NCBI RefSeq assembly: GCF_014931605.1
Contig: NZ_CP053382.1
Location: forward strand, 4,426,932-4,490,931
From: Halomonas sp. MCCC 1A13316
Lineage (GTDB): Bacteria; Pseudomonadota; Gammaproteobacteria; Pseudomonadales; Halomonadaceae
DNA length: 64,000 nt
Reading direction: 5' to 3'
Part shown: positions 9,942 to 17,740 of the stretch, in pieces
Layout: the number at the start of each line of letters is the position of its first letter
Numbering within the stretch: the stretch's first letter is position 1
Notes under the pieces: model-generated
Told to the model about the DNA's origin: nothing
Seen by the model: only the letters and a program-made list of their open reading frames with translations
Databases searched by the model: none
Program-made: the position numbers and the translations under genes

Positions 9942-11075
9942 TCACGGCGCACCACCGAGCCAGCGGTAGCGGCGCCTCAATCGGCTTCTCACCACCTCGG
10001 CCAGGGTATTGACCAGGAAGGTGAACAGGAACAGCAGCAGTGCCGCCAGCAGCAGCAGCAGATAGGCCTCGCTGCCGGGCACCGCCTCGGGCAGCTCGAC
10101 GGCGATGCCCGCCGCCATGGTCCGCATACCCTCGAAGGGGCTGAGGCTCATCAAGGCCGTGTTGCCACTCGCCATCAGCACGATCATCGTCTCACCCACG
10201 GCGCGGCCGGCGCCGATCATCACCGCGGCGAAGATACCCGGCGATGCTGCCGGCAGCACCACCCGCCACAGGGTCTGCCAGCGCGTCGCACCCAGGGCGT
10301 GCGCTCCCTCGCCAAGCCTACCCGGGACGCCGGATAGCGCATCCTCGGCCAGGGCGTAGACGCTCGGCATCACGGCAAAACCCATCGCCAGCCCCACGAT
10401 CATGGCATTGCGCGTGGCGTAGTCGATCCCCAGCTCGGCATCCAGCCAGCCGCGCAGATCGCCGCCGAACAGCAGCGACTCGAACCAGGGCGAGATGAGC
10501 AGAGTGAGCGATGCCAGCAGGGCCAGCCACGGCAACAGCCAAAGCCCGGCCCGGGCCAGCGACAGCCGGTGGCGTCCTGCCGAAGGCAGGCGCCGCCACA
10601 CTGCAGAGGCCAGCAATACACCCATTGGCAACACCAGCAACAGTGCCAGCGAGCCCGCCAGGTGGCGCTCCACCCAGGGAGCCAGCACCAGGCCGGCAAT
10701 GAAACCGATCACTACCCCGGGGAGCGCCTCCATCATCTCCAGGGTGGGCTTGATGCGGCTGCGCAACCGCTGCGACATGAACAGCGACGAATGGACAGCG
10801 GCACCCAGCGCCAGGGGAATGGCGAAAGCCATCGCCCAGAAGGCCGCCTTTAACGTGCCCCAGGCCATTGGCGTCAGCGCCATGCGAATGCGCGACGAAT
10901 CGAGAACGCCTCCCAGCAGAGCCGGCATGACCTCCATCGCCAGGAATACGCCGATGGCCAAGACCGCGACTATCACCCCGATGCCGCCGGCCGTGATCAG
11001 GGCAGTAGCCAGCCGATCACGCTGCCGACGCCATAGGGGCCGGGTGGAAGAGGAATCGGGAGAGGGTGCTATCAT
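9942..11075 (-). CDS. pstC: phosphate ABC transporter permease
   Basis: PstC is the partner of PstA in the membrane channel. The 377-residue product has a first helix at about 25-50, then the permease core with LWGTLKAA-type and LEMMEALPGVVIGFIAGLVLAPW segments and the ATPase-contact loop EGAHALGATRWQTLWRVVLPAASPGIFAAVMIGAGRAVGETMIVLM. The ATG used here lies only about 11 bases below a -10-like TTATAC that follows a Pho box, so the transcript could have almost no leader. A later start is possible but would cut into the region before the first helix. Confidence 0.9.
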   Translation of the reverse strand: MIAPSPDSSSTRPLWRRQRDRLATALITAGGIGVIVAVLAIGVFLAMEVMPALLGGVLDSSRIRMALTPMAWGTLKAAFWAMAFAIPLALGAAVHSSLFMSQRLRSRIKPTLEMMEALPGVVIGFIAGLVLAPWVERHLAGSLALLLVLPMGVLLASAVWRRLPSAGRHRLSLARAGLWLLPWLALLASLTLLISPWFESLLFGGDLRGWLDAELGIDYATRNAMIVGLAMGFAVMPSVYALAEDALSGVPGRLGEGAHALGATRWQTLWRVVLPAASPGIFAAVMIGAGRAVGETMIVLMASGNTALMSLSPFEGMRTMAAGIAVELPEAVPGSEAYLLLLLAALLLFLFTFLVNTLAEVVRSRLRRRYRWLGGAP

Positions 11076-11085
11076 GATCGGCAGC

Positions 11086-11116
11086 GTATAACGGCTTGAT
11101 GACAGTTGGATGACAG
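11086..11116 (-). promoter_or_regulatory. Pho box and -10 element of pstC
   Basis: Read on the minus strand, CTGTCATccaaCTGTCAT is a perfect 7-4-7 Pho box apart from the spacer, followed seven bases later by TTATAC, a good -10 element. In PhoB-activated promoters the box replaces the -35 element at this spacing. It lies in the gap between the PstS-like gene and pstC, so pstCAB-phoU has its own PhoB-driven promoter. Confidence 0.85.
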
Positions 11117-11118
11117 CA

Positions 11119-12084
11119 TCACGGCCGTGTGTCGTCCAGGCCCAACCGCTCACGCTGGGCCGCCAGAGCCGTATCCGATAGCGCCACGAAGCCCAGCTCT
11201 GCAACCGTCTGCTGACCTTGCGGCGAGAGGATGAGCTCCAGCAGCGCCCGCTCCGGCCCAGCAAGGGTCTCGCCAGGCGGCAGGTTGGCATAGAGATACA
11301 GTGCCCGGCTCAGCGGATATTCGCCCCGGCGAACCTGCTCGGCTTCGGGGAGCCGCAGCGTGCCCTCTTCGTCCTCCAGGGCCAGGGGCTTGACCCCTGG
11401 CGTCAGATGGTTGAGGCCGACATAACCGATCGCCTCGCGGCTCTCGGTCACTGCCGCCACCACGGCGGCCGAACCGGGGTGTTCGTTGAGCCGCCGGCGA
11501 TACTCGCCACCGCACAGTGCGCGCTGGCGAAAGAGTCCATAGCTGCCCGAAGCCGGGTTGCGCCCATGCAGCTCGATACGTCCGTCCCGCCCCTCGATGG
11601 CAAGCTGCTCCCAGCGGTTGATATCGCGCTCGCTGCCACAGCGACGGGTTTGCGAGAAGATCGCATCGACTTCAGTCAAGCTCAGCGATTCCAGCGCATG
11701 GTGGCGATGGACGATGACCGCCAGCGCATCACGGGCCACCTCTACTTCCACCGGTGCGTAGCCATGGCTCCGGACGAAGGCTTGGCGCTCTTCCTCGTCC
11801 ATCGGGCGCGACATGGGACCGAGCCGGGTGGTACCGGCCGCAAGCGCCGGAGGGGCGCTGGCCGATCCGCTGGCCTGCAGTTGCAGGCGAATGCCGGGGT
11901 GGCGCTCGCCAAGCTGCTCGCCCCAGCGCAACATCAGCCCGGCCATGGTGTCGGAGCCCACCACGCCCAGGGTACCGACTGGCGGCTCGCTCGCCTGGGC
12001 CATCGTCACCAGCATCGCCAGCAGCACAGCGAGGTATCCGTGGCGTAGCTTGTGCCAGCCGAGCGTCTCGCCGATGGGGATCAT
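11119..12084 (-). CDS. PstS-like periplasmic phosphate-binding protein
   Basis: A 321-residue secreted solute-binding protein with a signal peptide (LAVLLAMLVTMAQAS). Its phosphate-site style motifs are GSDTMAGL near residue 43, LQASGSASAPPALAAGTTRLGPMSRPM, and GRNPASGSYGLFRQRALCG, where the serine/glycine turn normally contacts phosphate. The closing helix LLELILSPQGQQTVAELGFVAL is typical of PstS. AAGGAGG precedes the ATG. It is immediately upstream of pstC on the same strand, but the Pho box lies after it rather than before it, so its own control is unclear. Two cysteines in the mature part could form a disulfide. Confidence 0.85.
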   Translation of the reverse strand: MIPIGETLGWHKLRHGYLAVLLAMLVTMAQASEPPVGTLGVVGSDTMAGLMLRWGEQLGERHPGIRLQLQASGSASAPPALAAGTTRLGPMSRPMDEEERQAFVRSHGYAPVEVEVARDALAVIVHRHHALESLSLTEVDAIFSQTRRCGSERDINRWEQLAIEGRDGRIELHGRNPASGSYGLFRQRALCGGEYRRRLNEHPGSAAVVAAVTESREAIGYVGLNHLTPGVKPLALEDEEGTLRLPEAEQVRRGEYPLSRALYLYANLPPGETLAGPERALLELILSPQGQQTVAELGFVALSDTALAAQRERLGLDDTRP

Positions 12085-12253
12085 GACGGCCTCCTTGATG
12101 GATGTCGTAGGTTGCTGGAGAGGACAGCGAAGCGCCTATGGCGACTTGTCGCAGCGCTGGTGAGCACGGACCTTGGCGTATAAGATGGCCTACTGTGATC
12201 GCTGCAATGCAATATCACCACCCCACAACAACAAGCCGAGCTTACGACATTCC

Positions 12254-12661
12254 ATGACCGACCTCGACGATGTTCCCGCGCCGCAGGGGCAACTGACCCT
12301 CAAGTTACTGGCCAATCGGCAGGAAACCAACCTTTACGGCGATATTCCCGGTGGCTGGCTGGTACGCCATATGGATCAGGCCGCCGAGCTGACGGCGGGC
12401 CGTGAAGCGCATGGCCGCACTGCCACCGTAGCCATCGAGAACATGGACTTCCTGTGCCCGGTGCGTGTCGGCTCGATGGTCAACATCTACACTGCCGTAC
12501 GAGAAATCGGCCACAGCTCGATCAAGATCGACGTGGAGGTTTGGATCCGCCAGCCCCATGAGCGCGAGCACAGCGAGTTGCACAAGGTGACCGAAGCCCG
12601 CTTCGTGATGGTGGCGCTCGACGACAAGGGCCGTATCCGCGCCGTTAACCAGCCGGGTTGA
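12254..12661 (+). CDS. acyl-CoA thioesterase, YciA-like hotdog protein
   Basis: A 135-residue single hotdog-domain enzyme expected to release CoA from acyl-CoA thioesters. It aligns by eye with YciA throughout: PQGQLTLKLLANRQETNLYGDIPGGWLVRHMDQAAE contains the catalytic-site aspartate/glycine region, followed by the hotdog strands VAIENMDFLCPVRVGSMVNIYTAV and SSIKIDVEVWIRQ. The start was placed at MTDLDD, since the upstream extension does not match the family. It is a stand-alone gene between the pst cluster and a convergent TRAP gene, with a hairpin terminator 20 bases downstream. Confidence 0.88.
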   Translation: MTDLDDVPAPQGQLTLKLLANRQETNLYGDIPGGWLVRHMDQAAELTAGREAHGRTATVAIENMDFLCPVRVGSMVNIYTAVREIGHSSIKIDVEVWIRQPHEREHSELHKVTEARFVMVALDDKGRIRAVNQPG

Positions 12662-12680
12662 ACCGCGGCATACAACGCAA

Positions 12681-12703
12681 GAGGGCGCCTTGATGGCGCC
12701 CTC
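12681..12703. terminator. hairpin terminator between convergent genes
   Basis: A nine-base-pair stem gagggcgcc / ggcgccctc with loop ttgat lies between the thioesterase and the convergent TRAP gene. No long T-tract follows on either side, so it is probably a bidirectional but modest terminator. Confidence 0.6.
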
Positions 12704-12723
12704 GTCGTGTCGCTGCGAGTCAA

Positions 12724-13812
12724 TCAGCCGGTGACATTCTCGCGGGTCTTGAGATAGGCGAACTCGCCCACGTCGGTGAAGGTGCGCACCATCTCCTGGA
12801 AGGCTTGGTAGGATTCGTAGACCTTGGCCGAGTCCGGGTCGCTCTCCACCTGCGCCTGGATTACCTGCTGCGAAGATTCGTAGAGCGCCTGCATGACGTC
12901 CTCGGGGAAGCTGCGCAGTTGCACGCCGTGCTCGTTGACCAACGTTTCCAGGGCTTGGGCATTGCGATAGGCGAACTCGCTGACCATGGCCAGGTTAGAG
13001 GAGCGCGCCGCCTCGGTCACTACCGCCTTGAGGTCGTCGGGAAGCTCGTTCCAGGCGTCGAGGTTGACGGTGCCCTCGAGCACGGCGGAAGGCTCGTTCC
13101 ACGCCGAGGTGTAGTAGTAGTCCGCTACCTGGTGCAGGCCGAAGGCCATGTCGTTGTAGGGCCCGACCCAATCGGCAGCGTCGAGCACGCCGGTCTGCAT
13201 GGAGGTGAAGATCTCGCCGCCGGGCATGTTGACGGTGGTTACGCCGATACCGTTCATCGCTTCGCCGGCCAGCCCCGGCAGACGCAGCTTGAGCCCCTGC
13301 ATGTCCTCCAGCGAGTTGATCTCCTTCTTGAACCAGCCGGCCATCTGGGTGCCGGTGTTGCCCACCGCGAACGGCTTGAGGTTGTGCTTGCCGTAGATCT
13401 CGTCCCAAAGCTCCTGACCGCCGCCGTAATAAAGCCAGGCGTTGGTTTCGGTGGTGTTCATGCCGAACGGCACGGCGGTGAAGAATTGCGAAGCGGCAAC
13501 CTTGCCTCGCCAGTAGTAGGCCGCGGAGTGACCCATCTGGGCGGTGCCGGCGGCGACGGCGTCGAAGACTTCCAATGGCGGTACCAGCTCACCAGCACCG
13601 TGGACGCGAATGCGCATACGGCCGTTGGAGAGCTGCTCGATACGCTTGGCGAAATCGCTGGCCCCGGTACCCAGAGCCGGAAAGTTGGTCGGCCAGGAGG
13701 TGACCATGTCCCAGGTGATGGTTTCCTGCGCCTTGGCGGTGGAAACGAATGGCGCGGCGACCACACCGGCGGCGCCGAGACCGGCAGTCTTGAGGAATTT
13801 GCGGCGTTGCAT
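12724..13812 (-). CDS. TRAP transporter solute-binding protein (DctP family)
   Basis: A 362-residue periplasmic binding protein. The N-terminus MQRRKFLKTAGLGAAGVVAAPFVSTAKA is a twin-arginine (Tat) signal. The mature part has the DctP fold marks: ITWDMVTSWPTNFPALGTGASDFAKRI, GLKLRLPGLAGEAMNGIG (binding-site arginine in LKLRLPG) and GEIFTSMQTGVLDAADWVGPYNDM. The Tat signal and ADWVGPYND segment resemble the 2-oxoacid/lactate (TakP-type) group. An ATG three codons upstream is possible. No DctQ or DctM membrane subunit is adjacent, so this is an orphan binding protein. Confidence 0.88.
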   Translation of the reverse strand: MQRRKFLKTAGLGAAGVVAAPFVSTAKAQETITWDMVTSWPTNFPALGTGASDFAKRIEQLSNGRMRIRVHGAGELVPPLEVFDAVAAGTAQMGHSAAYYWRGKVAASQFFTAVPFGMNTTETNAWLYYGGGQELWDEIYGKHNLKPFAVGNTGTQMAGWFKKEINSLEDMQGLKLRLPGLAGEAMNGIGVTTVNMPGGEIFTSMQTGVLDAADWVGPYNDMAFGLHQVADYYYTSAWNEPSAVLEGTVNLDAWNELPDDLKAVVTEAARSSNLAMVSEFAYRNAQALETLVNEHGVQLRSFPEDVMQALYESSQQVIQAQVESDPDSAKVYESYQAFQEMVRTFTDVGEFAYLKTRENVTG

Positions 13813-13914
13813 GGCGAGCATGACTCCAGTGGTTATTCTGAGTCGCGTCTAATCAAGCGCGATGTGTCCGCCTGTGAGTATGCTTAATGACCATTTGGGC
13901 AGCAAGAGCGCCTT

Positions 13915-13930
13915 TTGACGTAGACGTCAA
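13915..13930. promoter_or_regulatory. palindrome upstream of the TRAP gene
   Basis: TTGACGT-ag-ACGTCAA is an inverted repeat with seven-base arms, 103 bases upstream of the TRAP start and 12 bases from the end of uvrD. Its short central spacing suits a dimeric regulator rather than a terminator. The binding protein is unknown. Confidence 0.4.
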
Positions 13931-13941
13931 CGTACCCCTTT

Positions 13942-16149
13942 TCATAACGGAGTTAGCTTGGCGAAGCCAAGCACCAACCATTTATCGCCTTCGCCCTCGA
14001 AGCTGACCTGTACCCGGGCTCGCGCACCCTCGCCTTCGGCATTGAGGATGACGCCTTCACCGAAAACAGGGTGCTGCACCCGTTGGCCCAGACTCAGGCT
14101 GGGCAAGTCACCGCCAGGGTCGACCGATGTTTGCCGAGACAGTCCCACCGCCGGACGGGTGGCCGTCACCGGTCGCGAAATCTGGCCACGCAGGCGCACC
14201 TCTTCCAGGTACTCGGCAGGTATTTCACGCAAGAAACGCGATGGCCGCTGAAAGGTTTCCTTGCCGTGCAGGCGACGTATCTCCGAGTGGGTCAGGTAGA
14301 GCTTGCGCATGGCCCGCGTCAGGCCGACGTAGCACAGGCGGCGCTCCTCCTCGAGGCGACCGGGCTCCTCCAGCGACATCTTGTGCGGGAACAACCCCTC
14401 CTCGACCCCGGCGATGAATACCACCGGGAATTCCAGCCCTTTCGCCGAATGCAGCGTCATCAGCTGCACGCTGTCCTCGAACTCGTCGGCTTCGTGATCG
14501 CCGGCGTTGAGCGCCGCCTCGGCCAGGAAAGCCTCCAGCGCCACGCCCCCCTCGCCGGCCTCGGGCGGGTCGAAGGACTCGCCCTGGGTGAAGGCGCGGG
14601 CGGCGTTGATCAGTTCCTCCAGGTTCTCGACCCGGGCTTGGCCTTTTTCACCTTTCTCGTTCTGGTGATGCTCGACGAGCCCCGATATCTCGTTCACATG
14701 AGCGATGATTTCGTGCAGTGCCATACCCGCGGTGTCGTTGTCGAGCCGTTCGACGAGATCGGCGAAGGCCTGCAATGCCGCGCCGGCACGCCCCTTCAGC
14801 GAACCGTCGGCTAGGCCGTCGTGCAGCGCCTGCCACAGTGACACGTCGGCCAGCCGGGCACGCTCGCGCAGCTGTTCCACAGTTCGGGTACCGATGCCGC
14901 GTGACGGCACGTTGACGATGCGCTCCAGCGAAGCATCGTCGTCTCGGTTGAGCAACAACCGCAGGTAGGCCAGCGCATTCTTGATCTCGAGACGCTCGTA
15001 GAAACGCTGGCCGCCGTAGATGCGATAGGGCATGCCCTGGCGGATCAGTGTCTCCTCGAGCACCCGCGACTGGGCGTTGGAGCGGTAGAGGATGGCCACG
15101 TCTCGGCGCCGGTAGCCCTCGTCGACTTTCTCCTTGATGGTGTCGACGATGAAACGCGCCTCGTCGAGATCGTTGAAGCCGGCATACACCGAGATCGGCT
15201 CGCCGCGCGCCCCGGCCGTCCAGAGCTCCTTGCCCATGCGCTCGGCGTTGTGGCTGATCAACGCGTTGGCGGCATCGAGAATGGCGCTGGTGGAGCGGTA
15301 GTTCTGCTCCAGTCGTACCGTTTTCGTCTCGGAGAACTCCCGCTCGAAGCGACGGATGTTCTCGATCCGCGCCCCGCGCCAGCCATAGATGGATTGATCG
15401 TCGTCGCCGACCACGGTCATCGGCGTCTTCATCCCGGTGAGCAGCTTGAGCCAGGCGTACTGCAGGGTGTTGGTATCCTGGAACTCGTCGACCAGCACGT
15501 GGGCGAAGCGCTCCTGGTAGTGAGCCAGCAGCGCCGGGGTGTCGCGCAGCAGTTCGAGGCTTCGCAGCAGCAGTTCGCCGAAATCGACCAGGCCACCGCG
15601 CTCACACGTCAACTGGTAGCGCTCGTAGAGCTCGACCATCTGGGCCAGGTAGGCGTCGCCATGCACGTCGACCTGATGCGGGCGCAGCCCCTCCTCCTTG
15701 CAGCCGGAGATGAAGTACTGCACCTGGCGCGGCGGGAAGCGCTCGTCGTCGACTCGATGCTCCTTGAGCAGGCGCTTGACCAGGCGCAGCTGGTCGTCGG
15801 AGTCGATGATCTGGAAGTGCTGCGGCAGTCGCGCATCCTGCCAGTGGGTACGCAGCAAGCGGTGAGAGATGGAGTGGAAAGTGCCGACCCAGACGTTGCG
15901 CAGCGACAACCCCAGCAGTGCCTCGAGGCGGGTACGCATCTCGCGCGCGGCCTTATTGGTGAAGGTCACGGCCAGAACGGCATAGGGCGACAGCCCCTCG
16001 GCCTGCATCAGCCAGGCGATGCGATGCACCAAAACGCGGGTCTTGCCCGAGCCGGCCCCGGCCAGCACCAGCATGTTGCCCTGGGGCGCGCTCACCGCCT
16101 CGCGCTGAGCCGGATTCAACTGATCGAGAATCGCCGTGACGTCATCCAT
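13942..16149 (-). CDS. uvrD: DNA helicase II
   Basis: UvrD is the SF1 helicase that unwinds nicked DNA in nucleotide-excision and mismatch repair. The 735-residue product has motif I LAGAGSGKTRVL (residues 29-40), motif II VDEFQDTN near 220, motif III GDDDQSIYGWRGA, motif IV LEQNYRST, motif V LMTLHSAKGLEFPVVFIAGVEEGLFPH and motif VI EERRLCYVGLTRAM. The C-terminal Tudor-like tail (LGQRVQHPVFGEGVILNAEGEGARARVQVSFEGEGDKWLVLGFAKL) that binds RNA polymerase is present. It is a stand-alone gene. Confidence 0.97.
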   Translation of the reverse strand: MDDVTAILDQLNPAQREAVSAPQGNMLVLAGAGSGKTRVLVHRIAWLMQAEGLSPYAVLAVTFTNKAAREMRTRLEALLGLSLRNVWVGTFHSISHRLLRTHWQDARLPQHFQIIDSDDQLRLVKRLLKEHRVDDERFPPRQVQYFISGCKEEGLRPHQVDVHGDAYLAQMVELYERYQLTCERGGLVDFGELLLRSLELLRDTPALLAHYQERFAHVLVDEFQDTNTLQYAWLKLLTGMKTPMTVVGDDDQSIYGWRGARIENIRRFEREFSETKTVRLEQNYRSTSAILDAANALISHNAERMGKELWTAGARGEPISVYAGFNDLDEARFIVDTIKEKVDEGYRRRDVAILYRSNAQSRVLEETLIRQGMPYRIYGGQRFYERLEIKNALAYLRLLLNRDDDASLERIVNVPSRGIGTRTVEQLRERARLADVSLWQALHDGLADGSLKGRAGAALQAFADLVERLDNDTAGMALHEIIAHVNEISGLVEHHQNEKGEKGQARVENLEELINAARAFTQGESFDPPEAGEGGVALEAFLAEAALNAGDHEADEFEDSVQLMTLHSAKGLEFPVVFIAGVEEGLFPHKMSLEEPGRLEEERRLCYVGLTRAMRKLYLTHSEIRRLHGKETFQRPSRFLREIPAEYLEEVRLRGQISRPVTATRPAVGLSRQTSVDPGGDLPSLSLGQRVQHPVFGEGVILNAEGEGARARVQVSFEGEGDKWLVLGFAKLTPL

Positions 16150-16254
16150 GGAAGGGGTCTGCCGCTGGAAAATTGATCGCCCAGCTTAGCATATTGCGAC
16201 TTACTCCATTGAACCGTCAGCTAAGGCCATTCCAATCAAATCCCACAGGAAAGA

Positions 16255-16396
16255 GCTGATTTATTTCGCGAGCGATGAGAGGCTGGTCGCCGCCGGAGCG
16301 CAGCTCCCGGAGTGTAGCCTGCTACATGAGGAGAGCGACGGTCCGACGCATCGGCACCGCCGGCGGCCAGCATATCGAGCGCAGCAATAAATCAGC
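16255..16396. repeat. imperfect palindromic intergenic element (about 140 bp)
   Basis: Perfect 11-base terminal inverted repeats, gctgatttatt and aataaatcagc, enclose a GC-rich core. Inside, a second pair of arms (gctggtcgccgccgg against ccgccggcggccagc) is imperfectly complementary, and near the centre tgtagc-ct-gctaca is a perfect hairpin. The whole can fold into a long cruciform or structured RNA and contains no convincing gene. It fills the gap between the uvrD start and the hexR end. It looks like an ERIC-like or MITE-like dispersed element, but only one copy was noticed in this window. Confidence 0.55.
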
Positions 16397-16402
16397 CTTT
16401 CC

Positions 16403-17266
16403 TCAAGGCTTGCCTTCCTGTTCCGGAAACCTCAACGGCGTCAGGCTCTTCTTCACCGCCTTGAGCTGCTCGGCGAGCCTCGGCCCGCGGGTCTTTGCCA
16501 CGCCCACGGCGAGCACGTCGACCAACACCAGGTGGGCGATACGCGAGCTCATCGGCGTATAGATCTCGGTGTCCTCGTGTACGTCGATGTACAGCGGCAG
16601 GGTCACCTCCTCGGCCAGCGGCGAGCCGCTGGGGCACAGGCCGATCACCGTCGCCCCCGCCTCGCGGGCCAGGCGCACGCTGGCCACCAGCGCCCGAGTG
16701 CGGCCGGTCTGGGAGATTGCCACTACTACATCGCCCTCCTTGAGCGTCACCGCCGACATGTTCTGCATGTGCGGGTCGGCATAGGCGGCGGTGGAGATCT
16801 GCAGGCGGAAGAACTTGTGCTGGGCATCGAAGGCCACCGCGCCGGAAGCGCCGAAGCCGTAGAACTCGACCCGGTTGGCCATGGCCAGCGCCTGTATCGC
16901 CCGGCTCATGGCATCGTTGTCGAGCCGGTCGCGCACCGACAGCAGGGTGCCCACGGTGGAGTCGAAGATGCTCTGCGAGAACTCGGCGACCGAGTCGTCG
17001 TCGTTCATCGTGAACTGGGCGAACTGGCTGCCCGAGGCCAGCATTTGTGCCAGCTTGAGCTTGAAGTCCTGGAAGCCGTTGCAGCCCAACGCCCGGCAGA
17101 AACGCACCACGGTCGGTTCGCTCACCTTGGCCTCGGTGGCCAGGTCAACGATGCGCATATGGATCACTTCATCGGGGTTGCGAAGCACGAAGCGCGCCAC
17201 TTTCTGCTCGGAGCGGCGAAAATGCTCCATGCGGCGTCTCATTTCATCGAACAGGGCGCGGCTCAC
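16403..17266 (-). CDS. hexR: RpiR-family transcriptional regulator HexR
   Basis: HexR represses glucose/Entner-Doudoroff genes and is released by 2-keto-3-deoxy-6-phosphogluconate. The 287-residue product has an N-terminal RpiR helix-turn-helix (RRSEQKVARFVL, KVSEPTVVRFCRALGCNGFQDFKLKLAQ). A SIS sugar-phosphate domain follows with VEFYGFGASGAVAFDAQHKFFRL and AISQTGRTRALVASVRLAREAGATVIGL. The tail SSRIAHLVLVDVLAVGVAKTRGP is very close to Pseudomonas HexR. The GTG start has AAGGAG seven bases upstream. It is alone rather than beside zwf or edd, so its targets lie elsewhere. Confidence 0.87.
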   Translation of the reverse strand: MSRALFDEMRRRMEHFRRSEQKVARFVLRNPDEVIHMRIVDLATEAKVSEPTVVRFCRALGCNGFQDFKLKLAQMLASGSQFAQFTMNDDDSVAEFSQSIFDSTVGTLLSVRDRLDNDAMSRAIQALAMANRVEFYGFGASGAVAFDAQHKFFRLQISTAAYADPHMQNMSAVTLKEGDVVVAISQTGRTRALVASVRLAREAGATVIGLCPSGSPLAEEVTLPLYIDVHEDTEIYTPMSSRIAHLVLVDVLAVGVAKTRGPRLAEQLKAVKKSLTPLRFPEQEGKP

Positions 17267-17334
17267 GCTGAACTCCTTGGTAGACGAACGCAGAAGCTCA
17301 GTATGCCTGATCCGAATCGCTTGGGGGAATTTCC

Positions 17335-17380
17335 GTGAAATCGTGAAATGGCCCACTTCGTCATGAAACTGTCAAGTGGG
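17335..17380. promoter_or_regulatory. repeat cluster in the hexR / 66-aa gene divergent region
   Basis: A tandem pair gtgaaat-c-gtgaaat is followed by an inverted repeat cccactt ... aagtggg with a 15-base spacer. Both lie between the diverging hexR and 66-residue gene starts, upstream of a tatagt -10-like element for the rightward gene. The HexR consensus (TGTAATTAAATTACA type) is not present, so another regulator is likely. Confidence 0.35.
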
Positions 17381-17456
17381 GTATAGTAAAGATGCTGTGA
17401 TGTGATCTTGCCGCACCAGAGAAGAAAAGGCACAGAAGAAGAAGGGAGAGTCGATC

Positions 17457-17657
17457 ATGAGTAAGATCGAGCGGGTCACTTCCGTCAAGAATGAAATTCT
17501 GGACATCTTCATGAGCATCAATGTCGCCGAGCACGAGAAGCGCTCCCGCAGCGCCGCTCAGCGTAACCTGCGAGCCCGGCGCGGCATCGAGTTGCACCAG
17601 GAGTTCAAGCAGCTCGAACGCGACATCGCCGATCTGGCCGACGAAGAGAAACACTGA
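17457..17657 (+). CDS. small charged helical protein, function unknown
   Basis: A 66-residue protein rich in Lys, Arg and Glu, predicted to be mostly helical with a heptad-like tail (ELHQEFKQLERDIADLADEEKH). It has no signal peptide or membrane segment. An agaagggag-type ribosome site precedes the ATG, codon use fits the neighbours, and a strong hairpin terminator follows at once, so it looks like a real single-gene unit. The family was not recognised. The basic middle (KRSRSAAQRNLRARRGIE) could contact nucleic acid. Confidence 0.7.
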   Translation: MSKIERVTSVKNEILDIFMSINVAEHEKRSRSAAQRNLRARRGIELHQEFKQLERDIADLADEEKH

Positions 17658-17658
17658 A

Positions 17659-17680
17659 ACGGCCGCCAAGAGGCGGCCGT
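17659..17680 (+). terminator. hairpin terminator of the 66-aa gene
   Basis: A nine-base-pair GC-rich stem (acggccgcc / ggcggccgt) with an aaga tetraloop begins just after the stop codon. No long T-tract follows. Confidence 0.65.
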
Positions 17681-17695
17681 GAAGACAGACAACTC

Positions 17696-17716
17696 AAGCC
17701 CCGTCCGGCGGGGCTT
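17696..17716 (-). terminator. hairpin terminator of the NSS transporter gene
   Basis: A seven-base-pair stem aagcccc / ggggctt lies 24 bases beyond the stop codon of the leftward transporter gene. It probably ends that transcript; the T-tract is weak. Confidence 0.5.
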
Positions 17717-17740
17717 AGGGGTGTTGTCACCCCAGCAGCG

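Noticed and set aside
16275..16562. 95-codon open frame over the palindromic element
   Set aside because: It overlaps the end of hexR in antisense and its sequence derives from the inverted repeats.
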